Shown: positions 8,305-18,988, counted from the stretch's first letter. The stretch: 64,000 nucleotides of DNA from Sphingopyxis sp. QXT-31 (GCF_001984035.1 NZ_CP019449.1:806001-870000), one strand, 5' to 3'. Numbers and translations: made by a program. The notes: generated from the sequence alone by a model not told the origin.

Positions 8305-8725
8305 CCTGGTCCTCCAAATTTTCGGTTTCTGCGGCCGGCTCGACGTCTTCGACCGGCTCTATATCTGCGACGGGATCGGGGTCATCCACCCGGGCGTCGC
8401 CGGGGCGTATCTTGTCGATCCCCGCTTCGGCGAGGTCGCGCAGCTTGCGGCCCAGGCGCGGCAAATGTTCCCTGATCGGTTCGCGGAAGAGCCAGAGGAC
8501 GCCTGCTGCGGCAGCAAGAGTCAGCGGCAGGCGGTTGTTCTTGAATTGCTTCTGCACCGCGTGCGCCGTGTCGTCGATCCTGGCATCCAGGCGATATTTG
8601 CCACGCTTGACCAGCGCCTTCGGCTTGAACGCTTCGCCCGCAACGCCCAGCTTGCGCCCGAGTTCGGCGCGCTGGATCATCGCGCGGTGCGCGGCGTTGA
8701 TCAGCCGGTTGCGGGTACGCGGCAT
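8288..8725 (-). CDS. Membrane-anchored hypothetical protein, acidic C-terminus
   Basis: A 145-residue protein with a basic N-terminal helix, one hydrophobic segment (RLPLTLAAAAGVLWLFREPI, around 65-84) and a Pro/Asp/Glu-rich C-terminal tail. It overlaps the YqjE-like gene by one base (TGATG) and the downstream gene by 17 bases. I do not recognise a characterised family; the position suggests the DUF3618-like slot of YqjD/YqjE-type clusters. Function unknown. Confidence 0.75.
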   Translation of the reverse strand: MPRTRNRLINAAHRAMIQRAELGRKLGVAGEAFKPKALVKRGKYRLDARIDDTAHAVQKQFKNNRLPLTLAAAAGVLWLFREPIREHLPRLGRKLRDLAEAGIDKIRPGDARVDDPDPVADIEPVEDVEPAAETENLEDQDEAAQ

Positions 8726-9177
8726 CAGTCGTCTCCCCGCTCGCCGGTGAGGTCGCGGCGGAACGCGGTGCGGATGTCGGCATAGCTGCGCTGCGCGCGC
8801 CAGCCGGCAAAGGCGGCGATGGCCACCAGCACCGCAACGACGATCAGCGTCGCGAGCAGCGGCCCGACTTGCGGCGACAGCGCGAGGATCGCCCCGAAGG
8901 CCAGCGCGAGCAGCGCGACACCCAGCGCCGTCGCGGCGACGGCGCCCCAGGTCGCGGTCCAGGTGACCCCGTGCAGCGCCAGTTCGCCGCGCGCCTCGAG
9001 CAGCGCCATTTCGGCCTTCACCGTCGCCTGCACATGATCGACGACGTCGCCGACGATCTTGTCGAGCGGTACCGGCGGCGGCGTCACGGGACGCCCGTCG
9101 GGCGCATAGCCGTGGCTCACGCGGTCGAGCGGGCCCCGGTCGGCGGGGGCAGGGGGTTCAGGCTGTACGGATGGCAT
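8725..9177 (-). CDS. Phage-holin-superfamily / YqjE-like membrane protein
   Basis: The 150-residue protein has a cytoplasmic helix (VDHVQATVKAEMALLEARGELALHG) followed by two TM helices (about 75-98 and 107-127) and a basic cytoplasmic tail. This is the pattern of the YqjE / actinobacterial phage holin-like family, which despite the name is chromosomal. In enterobacteria, YqjE sits with the YqjD membrane protein that associates with ribosomes; whether that applies here is inference. Confidence 0.82.
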   Translation of the reverse strand: MPSVQPEPPAPADRGPLDRVSHGYAPDGRPVTPPPVPLDKIVGDVVDHVQATVKAEMALLEARGELALHGVTWTATWGAVAATALGVALLALAFGAILALSPQVGPLLATLIVVAVLVAIAAFAGWRAQRSYADIRTAFRRDLTGERGDD

Positions 9178-9191
9178 CTCGCTGATCGGGA

Positions 9192-9725
9192 TCAGTCGCT
9201 GCTCGAACCCTTGAGCAGACGCGCGAGCACGAAGCCGATCACCGCGGCCGCGCCAACCGAGACCGCCGGGTTTTTCTTGACGAGATCCTTGGTCGCCGCG
9301 GCGAGTTCGTCGAGGTCCTTCTTGTCGAGCGAGGTCGCGAGGCCGGCGACGGTCGAGGCGGCCGAGCGCGCATAGTCGCCGTACTGCTTGCCGAATTTGC
9401 TGTCGACGGTGCCCGCGCTGTCCTCGAGCATCTTGGCGAGGCTGCCGACGGCTTCGGCGGCCTTGTCCTTGCCCTTGGTCGCCGCGGCGCGCGCCTTGAC
9501 CTTGGCTTCGCCGGCGAGGTTGCTGGCGTCGGCCTTCAGCGAGGCGGCTTTCTTCGAGGCTTCGGCCTTGATCGTCGCACCCGTCGCGGCGACCTGGTCG
9601 CGGATCGGGGTTTCCTTGGCGGCCTTTGCCGTCACCGGCTTGCGCGCGGGCGCGGCCTTGGTCGCGGCGGGCTTGGCGGGCGCCTTGGGGGTGGGCTTGC
9701 TGGCGGGAGTAGCGGCTTTGGCCAT
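9192..9725 (-). CDS. DUF883-like Lys/Ala-rich membrane-anchored protein
   Basis: This 177-residue protein begins with a Lys/Ala/Pro-rich region resembling histone H1-like tails (about 1-45). An amphipathic Ala-rich helix follows, and the end is KKNPAVSVGAAAVIGFVLARLL, a single TM segment with the DUF883 signature. The ATG at 9725 is preceded by a strong purine stretch (GAAGAAGAGGACG), so the much longer open frame upstream is rejected. It heads a four-gene cluster of small membrane proteins on the minus strand and is divergent from enolase. A basic N-terminus with a membrane tail would suit nucleic acid or ribosome tethering, but this is unproven. Confidence 0.8.
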   Translation of the reverse strand: MAKAATPASKPTPKAPAKPAATKAAPARKPVTAKAAKETPIRDQVAATGATIKAEASKKAASLKADASNLAGEAKVKARAAATKGKDKAAEAVGSLAKMLEDSAGTVDSKFGKQYGDYARSAASTVAGLATSLDKKDLDELAAATKDLVKKNPAVSVGAAAVIGFVLARLLKGSSSD

Positions 9726-9797
9726 GGTTCGTCCTCTTCTTCTTGTCCGGACGCGCCCTCGCGGGCCGCGCCTGTCCCTGTCTCTGCGATAATATAG

Positions 9798-11213
<1,416 letters not shown>

Positions 11214-11237
11214 GCCGAGCGCGGCTGAGCGCGGTCG

Positions 11238-12500
11238 TCAGTCGTACACGACGATCTCGTTGGGGTTGTTCATCAGAACCTTGGAAAATTCGCACGCGCC
11301 GACGGGGTTCGCTTCCATCGCGAGCACGTCGCGCAGCAACTTTTTCTGCTCGGCTTCGATGGCGGTCCAGTCCAGTTCCTCCTGCACCAGCCATTCGCCG
11401 CCGGGGCGATAGGCCGCGAGCTTGGTCGGAATGAGTCCCGCCGCGGAGGGAAGCCAGGATCCGGTGTCCCATATCGACGTCGAGACCGAGCTGCGGGCAA
11501 AGCGCACATTGTTCTGGCCCCAGTCGCGATAGCTGCGCTCGGGGGCGATCAGGTCGACGGCGACGACGGGCGGGTAATATTCCCGTTCGCCCGACCGGTA
11601 GGGAAAGCCGCGATCGGGTCCGTCATATTGGCCCATCACGCGCAGTTCGCCGAAACTCGCGAGTTCGACCAGCGAAGCGTTCAGGAAGCGCTCCGGATCG
11701 TGATGGACGAACTCGGCGGTGAAGCGCATCGCATTGTCGAGCTTGCGGTCGAGCATCCCGGAACTTTCGCCGACGCGGATCTTGTCCCGGCCGTTGGTCA
11801 GGCGAATGTAGCATTTGTATCTGTGGACATAATTGCCTTGGGTGCTGTCGGTCGGCGAGCAGTTTTCGGCGAGCGTGCCCGCTGCGATGCTCGTGTCGAC
11901 GATATGGTCGACGGCGCGCTTCACCGGTTCGATGATCGGGATCGCGCGCTTGAACTTCGCGATGAAGAGCGGAGCAGTGACGAAGGTGGTACGCGGCGTG
12001 CCGCTGCGATCGTAAAGCACGACCTCGGTGGTCAGTTTTTCGCTCTGCCCGCTAATCTCAAGGAGGTCGTTCGCCGGGAAGTCGAAGGAGCGGTCCTTGG
12101 CCTCATGGCTGACCAGCCGGGCGACCTCCCTGCCATCGTCGCCGATCAGCCGGAGCTGCGCATAATGGCCATCGACGGGATCGGGGACCTCTTTCGAGAT
12201 GAAAGCGATGGAGATCGCGTCGTCGGCCAGATATCTCATGCTCAGGTAGCCCGTCACCATGCCGGGCGCGCCGCGGTTTCCGGTGCTAAAGCCCAGGATT
12301 TGCTCTTCCTTGACCCTGGTTCCATCGCCGCGGACATCGACGGTCGCGATGACGCCGCCCAGGACACGGCCATGGTTCACTTCGCATCGATAGATGGCGT
12401 CGCTGCGGACAGGCACGGGCGGCGCTTCCTTCGCCGACACCGCGACCGCGCAGCCGAGCACGGGCAGCAGGCATAGACTGGAACGCACGGCAGACGACAT
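11238..12500 (-). CDS. Secreted hypothetical protein
   Basis: A 420-residue protein that I do not recognise. It begins with a Sec signal peptide (MSSAVRSSLCLLPVLGCAVAVSA) and is otherwise soluble, so probably periplasmic. It contains scattered cysteines (CEVNH, NCSPTD, YKCYI, CEFSK) that could pair. The ATG at 12500 is preceded by AAGGGAAGAAG. It is convergent with enolase and downstream of the S9 peptidase gene on the same strand (about 90 bp gap). Confidence 0.7.
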   Translation of the reverse strand: MSSAVRSSLCLLPVLGCAVAVSAKEAPPVPVRSDAIYRCEVNHGRVLGGVIATVDVRGDGTRVKEEQILGFSTGNRGAPGMVTGYLSMRYLADDAISIAFISKEVPDPVDGHYAQLRLIGDDGREVARLVSHEAKDRSFDFPANDLLEISGQSEKLTTEVVLYDRSGTPRTTFVTAPLFIAKFKRAIPIIEPVKRAVDHIVDTSIAAGTLAENCSPTDSTQGNYVHRYKCYIRLTNGRDKIRVGESSGMLDRKLDNAMRFTAEFVHHDPERFLNASLVELASFGELRVMGQYDGPDRGFPYRSGEREYYPPVVAVDLIAPERSYRDWGQNNVRFARSSVSTSIWDTGSWLPSAAGLIPTKLAAYRPGGEWLVQEELDWTAIEAEQKKLLRDVLAMEANPVGACEFSKVLMNNPNEIVVYD

Positions 12501-12589
12501 GGCGCTTCTTCCCTTTTTTCGAGCGGAGAGCATGCACCTGCAATGGTAGCGCAACGATTAAGCGTTGCGGCCAACACGGCCGCCGGGCA

Positions 12590-14521
12590 TCACTCCCCCT
12601 TCAGATATTTATCGAACCACCCGATCGTCCGGCGCAGCGAGTCCAGCTGGTTTTCGCGCTTCTGGAAACCATGGCCTTCGCCGGGGTAGTAGATCGTCTC
12701 GACGACATTGCCCTTGGCTTTCAGGATGTCGTGCACCTCCTGCGCCTGACCACGCGGGACGCGGATGTCGTTTTCGCCCTGGATCGTGAGCAGCGGTGCC
12801 TTGGCGGCCTTGATATAGGTCAGCGGCGAGGAGGCGTCGTAGACTGCGCCGTCGGCCTCGGGGGTGCCGAGCAGGGTGCGCTGATAGGCTTTGAGCAGCT
12901 CGTCCTGGTCGCGGTACATGGTGCGCCAGTTGATGATGCCGAACCATTGCACCGCCGCGGCGAATTCGTCGGGGGTGCGGCCGATCGCCATCAGCGTCAT
13001 GAAGCCCCCGTACGAGCCGCCGAAGATACCGACCTTCTTCGCATCGACATAGCCCGACTGGACGAGGAAGCTCTTGGCCGCGACGGTGTCCTTGAGGTCG
13101 CCGCCGCCGAGGTCCTTGAAATTCGCTTCCTGGAACGCCTTGCCATAGCCCGTCGAGCCGCGGAAATTGGGCTGGATCACGACATAGCCGCGCGTCGCAA
13201 ACGCCGTCGCGAAGCGCGAGAAGCCGTCCTGCGCCTGGCTGGTGGGGCCGCCGTGCGGGATGACGATCGCGGGGTTGCTGCCGTCGCGCTTCAGGTTGAA
13301 GGGCATGGTGACGACCGCGCTGATCGGGGTGCCGTCGAAGCTTTTATAGGTCACGATCTGCGACTTGGGCAGCGTCGCGGGGGTAAGGCTGGCCATCGCG
13401 AGCGGCACGACGGGCACCGCCTTGTTGGCGGTCAGGTCATAGGCGTAGAGCATCGTCGGCGAGTCCGCGCCGCTGCGCGTCACGAACATCCGGGTCCCGT
13501 CCGGCGAGATCGCGGCGAGGCCGGGGATCGACGCGCGGCCGGGATCGAGCGCGAGGTCGGTCTTGGCCATCGTCGCAAGGTCGACCCGCGACAAGGTCGA
13601 GCGGCCGTCGTTGTTGGTGCGCACGAACATCGCCTTGCCGTCGGGGGTGACGATGTCGCTCGTCTCCTCCCACGGCGTCTTCGGCAGCCACGCCCATTTT
13701 TTGGTCGCGACATTATAGGCGCCGGCGTGCGGCTGGCCGGTGCCTTCGTCGGTGGTCACCGCGAGCGTCGCGCCGTCGGGCGTGGCGCCGCTCGCGGCAT
13801 AGATGGTCTTGGCCTTGCCGAGCAGCATCGTCGCGGCGCCGCTCTGCGCATCGACCTTCCACACCTCGCTGACCGAGCTGTCGACGAGGCTGCGGTTGGC
13901 GACGATCGCCTTGCCGCCGTCGATCCACGCCGCGGGCGCCCAGCTGTACGCCGGGTCCTTTTCGGCGGTGAGGTTACGGATCTTGCCGGTGGCGTCCATC
14001 ACCGCAAGATTGCTCTGGCCCTCGCTCTTGAGCTTGGTCGACAGCGCGACGAGGCCGCCCGCGGGGCCGACGAGCAGCCCGCTTTCGCTGCGCTCGGGGG
14101 TGTTGGTGAGGTTCTCGGGCGCGCCGCCCGCGACGGGGACGCGGTAGACGTCATAATATTCGTTCCCGCCCGCATCCTGCGTGAAATAGAGATACTGGCC
14201 GTCGCGCGACGTCGCGAGCCCCGCCTGTGCATCGTCCGACTGCGTCAGCTGCACCGGCCAGCTGCCGCCCGCGTCCATGCGCCAGATGTTGACGCGGCCG
14301 GTGAGGTCGGTGGCGATGAAGATCGTCCTGCCGTCGGCGCTCCACACCGCGTCGTAGAGCGCGCGCGTGACCCCGATGTCGTCGAGCGGCACCGGGCGCG
14401 CCGCGGGGTTGGCGGGCGAGACGATCGACGTCGGATCGGTGATCGGGCGTTCGGGGGTCGCGACCTGCGCGAAGACGGGCGAAGCGGTGGCGAGCAGAAT
14501 GGCGGTGAGAATCGGGCGCAT
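12590..14521 (-). CDS. Exported S9-family serine peptidase (prolyl oligopeptidase / DPP type)
   Basis: This 643-residue protein has a signal peptide (first ~19 residues, cleavage after VFAQ or nearby). A WD40-like beta-propeller (about 50-380) precedes a C-terminal alpha/beta hydrolase. The catalytic triad is Ser503 in GGSYGGF, Asp585 in QGENDIRVP and His617 in GEGHGF. S9 enzymes of this architecture cut short peptides in the periplasm. The ATG at 14521 has an AGGGGAA sequence upstream; the open frame reaching 14677 overlaps ftsB on the other strand and is rejected. Confidence 0.93.
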   Translation of the reverse strand: MRPILTAILLATASPVFAQVATPERPITDPTSIVSPANPAARPVPLDDIGVTRALYDAVWSADGRTIFIATDLTGRVNIWRMDAGGSWPVQLTQSDDAQAGLATSRDGQYLYFTQDAGGNEYYDVYRVPVAGGAPENLTNTPERSESGLLVGPAGGLVALSTKLKSEGQSNLAVMDATGKIRNLTAEKDPAYSWAPAAWIDGGKAIVANRSLVDSSVSEVWKVDAQSGAATMLLGKAKTIYAASGATPDGATLAVTTDEGTGQPHAGAYNVATKKWAWLPKTPWEETSDIVTPDGKAMFVRTNNDGRSTLSRVDLATMAKTDLALDPGRASIPGLAAISPDGTRMFVTRSGADSPTMLYAYDLTANKAVPVVPLAMASLTPATLPKSQIVTYKSFDGTPISAVVTMPFNLKRDGSNPAIVIPHGGPTSQAQDGFSRFATAFATRGYVVIQPNFRGSTGYGKAFQEANFKDLGGGDLKDTVAAKSFLVQSGYVDAKKVGIFGGSYGGFMTLMAIGRTPDEFAAAVQWFGIINWRTMYRDQDELLKAYQRTLLGTPEADGAVYDASSPLTYIKAAKAPLLTIQGENDIRVPRGQAQEVHDILKAKGNVVETIYYPGEGHGFQKRENQLDSLRRTIGWFDKYLKGE

Positions 14522-14621
14522 CGATATATTCCCCTGTTTGGTCCAGATGCGCAGACTATCGTGTGGAAAAGCAAAGTATAGGCGCTTGACCCGGCGAATC
14601 ACTTGTGATTCAAGCGAGGTG

Positions 14622-14957
14622 ATGACGCAGCGCCACAAAGTACGGAAATCGGTGAACCGGGCCATCGGTCCCACCATCGCCGTCCTCGCCGTGGTCGCGA
14701 TGATCGGGTACGCGATCTTCGGGCCGACCGGCCTCTATGCCTGGGGCGATTACAGCCAGTCGGTCGAGAAGCAGCGCGTCGTGCTCGCCGCGCTGACCAA
14801 GAAGCAGAACGAACTCAAGAACCGGGTCAACCTGCTCGACCGGCGCCGCGTCGACCCCGACCTCGCCGACGAATATGTGCGCGAGAAGCTGGGCGTGATG
14901 CACCCCGACGAGGTCGCGATCCCGATGCCGCCCGAAGGCGACGCCGCGGCGCGCTGA
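14622..14957 (+). CDS. ftsB: Septum formation initiator FtsB/DivIC
   Basis: A 111-residue single-pass protein: one TM helix (about 18-38, IGPTIAVLAVVAMIGYAIFG), a periplasmic coiled coil (VEKQRVVLAALTKKQNELKNRVNLL), then the VDPDLADEYVREKLGVMHPDE stretch conserved in FtsB/DivIC. It should act with FtsL and FtsQ in the divisome. The ATG at 14622 has GAGGTG just upstream. In alphaproteobacteria the gene commonly lies before the pdh genes, as here. Confidence 0.92.
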   Translation: MTQRHKVRKSVNRAIGPTIAVLAVVAMIGYAIFGPTGLYAWGDYSQSVEKQRVVLAALTKKQNELKNRVNLLDRRRVDPDLADEYVREKLGVMHPDEVAIPMPPEGDAAAR

Positions 14958-15085
14958 GGGCCGCCCGATACGCTTCTGCATACGTATCATTGGACCCGTG
15001 CGCGGGCCAAGCGGGCGTTGCCAAGCATGGCTGGCCGGTCCTATAGGGGGCGCTGCCGTAACGGCTAACCCAAAAGGAACCCGCC

Positions 15086-16156
15086 TTGGCCAAAGCACCT
15101 GCGCGTAAGACTGCCGCGCCGAAAAAAGTCGCTTCCACCCCAGCGCCCACCGCCAACCGCGAAAAGCCGCGCGATCCCGCGCCCTATGACGCGACGCCGG
15201 AAGAGCTCGAGAAATTCTATCGCGAGATGCTGCTGATCCGCCGCTTCGAGGAGAAGGCGGGGCAGCTCTATGGCCTCGGGCTGATCGGCGGTTTCTGCCA
15301 CCTCTATATCGGCCAGGAAGCCGTCGCGGTCGGGCTGCAGTCGGCGCTCGACGGCGACAAGGACAGCGTCATCACCGGGTACCGCGACCATGGCCACATG
15401 CTCGCCTACGGCATCGATCCCAAGGTGATCATGGCCGAGCTGACCGGCCGTGCCGCGGGCATTTCGCGCGGCAAGGGCGGCTCGATGCACATGTTCAGCG
15501 TCGAGCATAAATTCTACGGCGGCCACGGCATCGTCGGCGCGCAGGTGTCGCTCGGCACCGGCCTCGCTTTTGCGCACAAATATCGCGGCGACGGCGGCGT
15601 CGCCATGGCCTATTTCGGCGACGGCGCCGCGAACCAGGGCCAGGTCTACGAGAGCTTCAACATGGCCGAGCTCTGGAAGCTGCCGATCATCTTCGTGATC
15701 GAGAACAACCAATACGCCATGGGCACCTCGGTCAACCGCTCGTCGGCCGAGGACCAGCTCTATCGCCGCGGCGAAAGCTTCCGCATCCCGGGCATGCAAG
15801 TCGACGGCATGGACGTGCTGGCGGTGCGCGGCGCGGCCGAGGCGGCGCTCGAATGGGTGCGCGCGGGCAAGGGCCCTGTGCTGATGGAACTCAAGACCTA
15901 TCGCTACCGCGGCCACTCCATGTCCGACCCCGCCAAATATCGCAGCCGCGAGGAAGTGCAGGCGGTGCGCGACAAGTCGGACGCGATCGAGCATCTCAAG
16001 AAATTGATGACCGACGCGGGCATCACCGAGGAGAAGTTCAAGGAGATCGACAAGGAAATCCGCCAGATCGTCGCCGACAGCGCGGACTTCGCCGAAAGCG
16101 CGCCCGAACCCGAGCTGCATGAACTTTATACCGACGTGCTGGTGGAGCAATATTGA
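15086..16156 (+). CDS. pdhA: Pyruvate dehydrogenase E1 component, alpha subunit
   Basis: This 356-residue thiamine diphosphate enzyme subunit decarboxylates pyruvate with the E1 beta chain. The TPP/Mg motif starts at GDG (178-180) and ends at NN (207-208). The GYRDHGH loop, [11 protein letters not shown] and the regulatory-type [11 protein letters not shown] loop are present. The first 30 residues are an Ala/Pro/Lys-rich extension. Two bases separate it from the E1 beta start, so the two chains are co-translated. Confidence 0.97.
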   Translation: MAKAPARKTAAPKKVASTPAPTANREKPRDPAPYDATPEELEKFYREMLLIRRFEEKAGQLYGLGLIGGFCHLYIGQEAVAVGLQSALDGDKDSVITGYRDHGHMLAYGIDPKVIMAELTGRAAGISRGKGGSMHMFSVEHKFYGGHGIVGAQVSLGTGLAFAHKYRGDGGVAMAYFGDGAANQGQVYESFNMAELWKLPIIFVIENNQYAMGTSVNRSSAEDQLYRRGESFRIPGMQVDGMDVLAVRGAAEAALEWVRAGKGPVLMELKTYRYRGHSMSDPAKYRSREEVQAVRDKSDAIEHLKKLMTDAGITEEKFKEIDKEIRQIVADSADFAESAPEPELHELYTDVLVEQY

Positions 16157-16157
16157 G

Positions 16158-17558
16158 ATGGCCATCGAATTGAAGATGCCGGCGCTGTCGCCGACGATGG
16201 AAGAGGGCACGCTCGCCAAGTGGCTCGTCAAGGAAGGCGACACGGTGAAGTCGGGCGACATCCTCGCCGAGATCGAGACCGACAAGGCGACGATGGAATA
16301 TGAAGCGATCGACGAAGGCACGATCGGCCAGATCCTGGTCGCCGAGGGCACCGACAATGTGAAGGTGGGCACCGTGATCGCGACGATCACCGGCGAGGGC
16401 GAGGAAGTTTCCTCTTCCCCCGTTCGGGCTGAGCCTGTCGAAGCCCCGTCCTTGCCTTCGACGTCGCCGGAAGAAAAGAACGGCCCTTCGACAAACTCAG
16501 GGCAAACGGAAGAAAGGGTTGAGAAGCCCGCAGCGGCTGAGCGCGCCTCCGACCCCGCGATCCCCGAGGGCACCGCGATGGTCAAGACCACCGTCCGCGA
16601 AGCCTTGCGCGACGCGATGGCGGAAGAAATGCGGAAGGACGACCGCGTCTTCGTGATGGGCGAAGAAGTCGCCGAATATCAGGGCGCGTACAAGGTGACG
16701 CAGGGCCTGCTGCAGGAATTCGGTCCGCAGCGCGTCGTCGACACCCCGATCACCGAATATGGCTTCGCGGGCCTCGGCGCGGGCGCGGCGATGGGCGGCC
16801 TCAAGCCGATCATCGAGTTCATGACCTTCAACTTCGCGATGCAGGCGATCGACCACATCATCAACTCGGCGGCGAAGACCAATTATATGTCGGGCGGCCA
16901 GATGCGCTGCCCGATCGTGTTCCGCGGCCCGAACGGTGCAGCGAGCCGCGTCGCCGCGCAGCACAGCCAGAATTACGCGCCCTGGTACGCCAGCGTCCCC
17001 GGGCTGATCGTGATCGCGCCCTATGACGCCGCCGACGCCAAGGGGCTGATGAAGGCCGCGATCCGCAGCGAGGACCCCGTGGTATTCCTCGAGAACGAGT
17101 TGCTCTACGGCCGCAGTTTCGAAGTGCCCGACGTCGAGGATTTTGTCCTGCCGATCGGCAAGGCGCGGATCATGCGCGCGGGGACCGACGTCACCATCGT
17201 CAGCTATTCGATCGGCGTCGGGCTCGCGCTCGAAGCCGCCGATGCGCTGGCGGCCGAGGGCATCGACGCCGAGGTGATCGACCTCCGCACGTTGCGCCCG
17301 CTCGATACCGTCACCGTGCTCGCCAGCCTCAAGAAGACCAACCGCCTCGTCGTGGTCGAGGAGGGCTGGCCGGTCTGCTCGATCGCCAGCGAACTCGCGA
17401 TGGTCGCGATGGAGCACGGTTTCGACGACCTCGACGCGCCGGTGATGCGCGTGTGCAACGAGGACGTGCCACTGCCCTATGCCGCCAATCTGGAAAAGGC
17501 GGCGCTGGTCGACACGCCGCGCGTGATCGCGTCGGTGAAGGCGGTTTGCAACCGGTAG
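16158..17558 (+). CDS. pdhB: Pyruvate dehydrogenase E1 component, beta subunit, with N-terminal lipoyl domain
   Basis: This 466-residue protein is the partner of E1 alpha. Residues 1-80 are a lipoyl domain with the lipoylated lysine expected at Lys43 in [12 protein letters not shown], an arrangement typical of alphaproteobacteria. A flexible linker (about 81-140) follows, then the transketolase-like beta domain from [16 protein letters not shown] to the C-terminus. Residues about 88-117 of the linker are encoded by a palindromic repeat element read in frame. E2 and E3 genes do not follow; a repeat and unrelated minus-strand genes come next. Confidence 0.96.
   Translation: MAIELKMPALSPTMEEGTLAKWLVKEGDTVKSGDILAEIETDKATMEYEAIDEGTIGQILVAEGTDNVKVGTVIATITGEGEEVSSSPVRAEPVEAPSLPSTSPEEKNGPSTNSGQTEERVEKPAAAERASDPAIPEGTAMVKTTVREALRDAMAEEMRKDDRVFVMGEEVAEYQGAYKVTQGLLQEFGPQRVVDTPITEYGFAGLGAGAAMGGLKPIIEFMTFNFAMQAIDHIINSAAKTNYMSGGQMRCPIVFRGPNGAASRVAAQHSQNYAPWYASVPGLIVIAPYDAADAKGLMKAAIRSEDPVVFLENELLYGRSFEVPDVEDFVLPIGKARIMRAGTDVTIVSYSIGVGLALEAADALAAEGIDAEVIDLRTLRPLDTVTVLASLKKTNRLVVVEEGWPVCSIASELAMVAMEHGFDDLDAPVMRVCNEDVPLPYAANLEKAALVDTPRVIASVKAVCNR
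16421..16508. repeat. Family C palindromic repeat inserted in frame in pdhB
   Basis: The arms CGTTCGGGCTGAGCCTGTCG(AAG) at 16421-16443 and CTTCGACAAACTCAGGGCAA(ACG) at 16486-16508 pair with 18 of 23 matches. The same type of element is intergenic at 32344-32434 and 36180-36289. Here it is 88 bp, and the frame is kept through it; the encoded peptide is rich in Ser, Pro, Glu and Ala. Confidence 0.85.
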
Positions 17559-17590
17559 AGCTGCGTTCGAACGAAAGCGCTATGATAATG

Positions 17591-17750
17591 CTCTCTCCCC
17601 TTCAGGGGAGAGATACGAAGGCTTGCCAGCTTGCTGGCTAGCCGAAGTTGAGAGGGGGTCGCTGCACCGGTGGCCACGCCCCTCTCCAAGCTTCGCTAGC
17701 TCCTGACGGAGCAAGCTGCGCTATCCTCTCCCCTGAAGGGGAGAGGGTTT
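17591..17750. repeat. Family D long repeat with a hairpin at each end
   Basis: Each end carries its own hairpin (CTCTCCCCTTCAGGGGAGAG at 17593-17612 and its near reverse complement at 17726-17745). The interior has an inverted CTTGCCAGCTTGCTGGCTAG segment and a GCTAGCTCCTGACGGAGCAA segment. A second copy lies inverted at 61002-61165. It fills the gap between pdhB and the convergent TadE-like gene and may end transcription from both sides. Confidence 0.85.
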
Positions 17751-17762
17751 TGTCTCACGACC

Positions 17763-18398
17763 TCAACACCCCGCCACCGTCGCCTCCGGCTCCGGATTGT
17801 AGATCTGCCCCAGGTCGCGCTCGTCGCGGACCAGGAAGGACGAGGTGTAGCGGATCTCCTTCGGCCCCATCCAGCTGCCATAGGCGAGCGGCTGATAGTC
17901 GTAAGCGATCTCGACGAACATCACCGCGGTGCCGCGCGGCGCCTTCACGCGCTGGCCGTCCTCGCCCATGCCGGTGAAATGCGTGCCCGTCTTGCCCGTG
18001 CCTTCGATGCCGTAGCTCGACGGAAAATCCTTGTGCCCGGCGCAGCGCTGCCAGTGGATCCACTGGCCGCCCTCGGCATTCTGCTCGAGGCTCGACAGGA
18101 TCACGCGGCCGTCCTTTTCGAGCCCCAGGCTCTTGTGCCGCTCGAGCAGCGAATGGAGCAGTTCGTTGACGTCGGCCTCGCGCATCTGCGGCATCGCGGC
18201 GCCGGTGTCGATGCTGACGCGCGAGGCTGCGTCGGCGAGCGTCGAGGCGGCCTGGCTGACGCGCATATGCGCGAGCGCGAGGTTGGTGAGTTCGATCCCG
18301 CCGAGCCCCAGGAACAGCACGGTCGGCAGCAGGATCGCGGTCTCGATCACCGCGCCGGCGCGCGTGTCGCGCGCGAACGCTTTCATGCAGCTCAGCAT
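17763..18398 (-). CDS. TadE-like pseudopilin protein
   Basis: A 211-residue protein with the short basic leader, Gly-Ala-Val-Ile-Glu and hydrophobic helix (GAVIETAILLPTVLFLGLGG) typical of TadE-like pilus assembly proteins. The rest is a periplasmic domain with few recognisable motifs. The start is taken at 18398, overlapping the preceding gene stop by a few bases; an in-frame ATG at 18386 is also possible. It is the last of three tad-type genes in a row; no secretion ATPase, TadB/C or prepilin peptidase is in the window. Confidence 0.82.
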   Translation of the reverse strand: MLSCMKAFARDTRAGAVIETAILLPTVLFLGLGGIELTNLALAHMRVSQAASTLADAASRVSIDTGAAMPQMREADVNELLHSLLERHKSLGLEKDGRVILSSLEQNAEGGQWIHWQRCAGHKDFPSSYGIEGTGKTGTHFTGMGEDGQRVKAPRGTAVMFVEIAYDYQPLAYGSWMGPKEIRYTSSFLVRDERDLGQIYNPEPEATVAGC

Positions 18399-18988
18399 AT
18401 CGATTCCGCGCCGCCTTCGCCGTCGCTGTACGGCTGGTTGCGCAGCAGCGTGCTCGCCGAGATCCGCTTAACCTGCGGCTGGCCGAGCATCCGCCACAGC
18501 GGGAAGATGCGGACGAAATCGACGCTGGCGGTGAATTCGACCACCTGGTTCGCGCGGCCGTTGCCGTCGATCGACGGGTCGGCGTCCCAGCGGCCGTTGC
18601 CGTTGCTGTCGAAGAAGCATTCGCCGTCGTCGAACCGGCCGTTGCCGTCGGCGTCGGTGAAGCGCTCCGGCGTGCGGACATCGCCATAGCCGGCATAGGC
18701 GCGGCGCTCGATCTGCACGTTGATGCCGCGATAGACGTTGCTCGCCTGCGCGCGCACGGCCTGATCGAGCGCGTCCTGGTTGTTCGCATAGGTCTGAAGC
18801 GTCGCCGAACGGCCCGCTTCTTCGACGATCCCCGACAGCGTCGCCTTCATATAGTATTGCCACGCGAGGTCGAAGATGCCCATCGTCGCGAGCAGGAACA
18901 GCGGCGCCATGAAGGCGAATTCGACCGCCGCGACGCCGCGCCGGTCGCGAAACAGGCGCCGCAGCGCGGGAAGGGGCGTGTGCCGCAT
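18392..18988 (-). CDS. TadE-like protein with EF-hand-like calcium loops
   Basis: The 198-residue protein has a TadE signature (RRGVAAVEFAFMAPLFLLATMGIFDL, about 17-40). Its periplasmic part holds a canonical 12-residue EF-hand loop, DADGNGRFDDGE at 112-123, followed by a second similar loop, DSNGNGRWDADP at 127-138, and a third partial DGNGRAN. The loops predict calcium binding in the exported domain. The start overlaps the TadG-like stop (TGATG); an ATG one codon earlier (18991) is equally possible. Confidence 0.83.
   Translation of the reverse strand: MRHTPLPALRRLFRDRRGVAAVEFAFMAPLFLLATMGIFDLAWQYYMKATLSGIVEEAGRSATLQTYANNQDALDQAVRAQASNVYRGINVQIERRAYAGYGDVRTPERFTDADGNGRFDDGECFFDSNGNGRWDADPSIDGNGRANQVVEFTASVDFVRIFPLWRMLGQPQVKRISASTLLRNQPYSDGEGGAESIC

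Noticed and set aside
12671-14581. 636-codon plus-strand frame opposite the S9 peptidase gene
   Set aside because: Antisense shadow with Arg/Gly/Asp-biased composition; the minus strand has an intact catalytic triad and a signal peptide.
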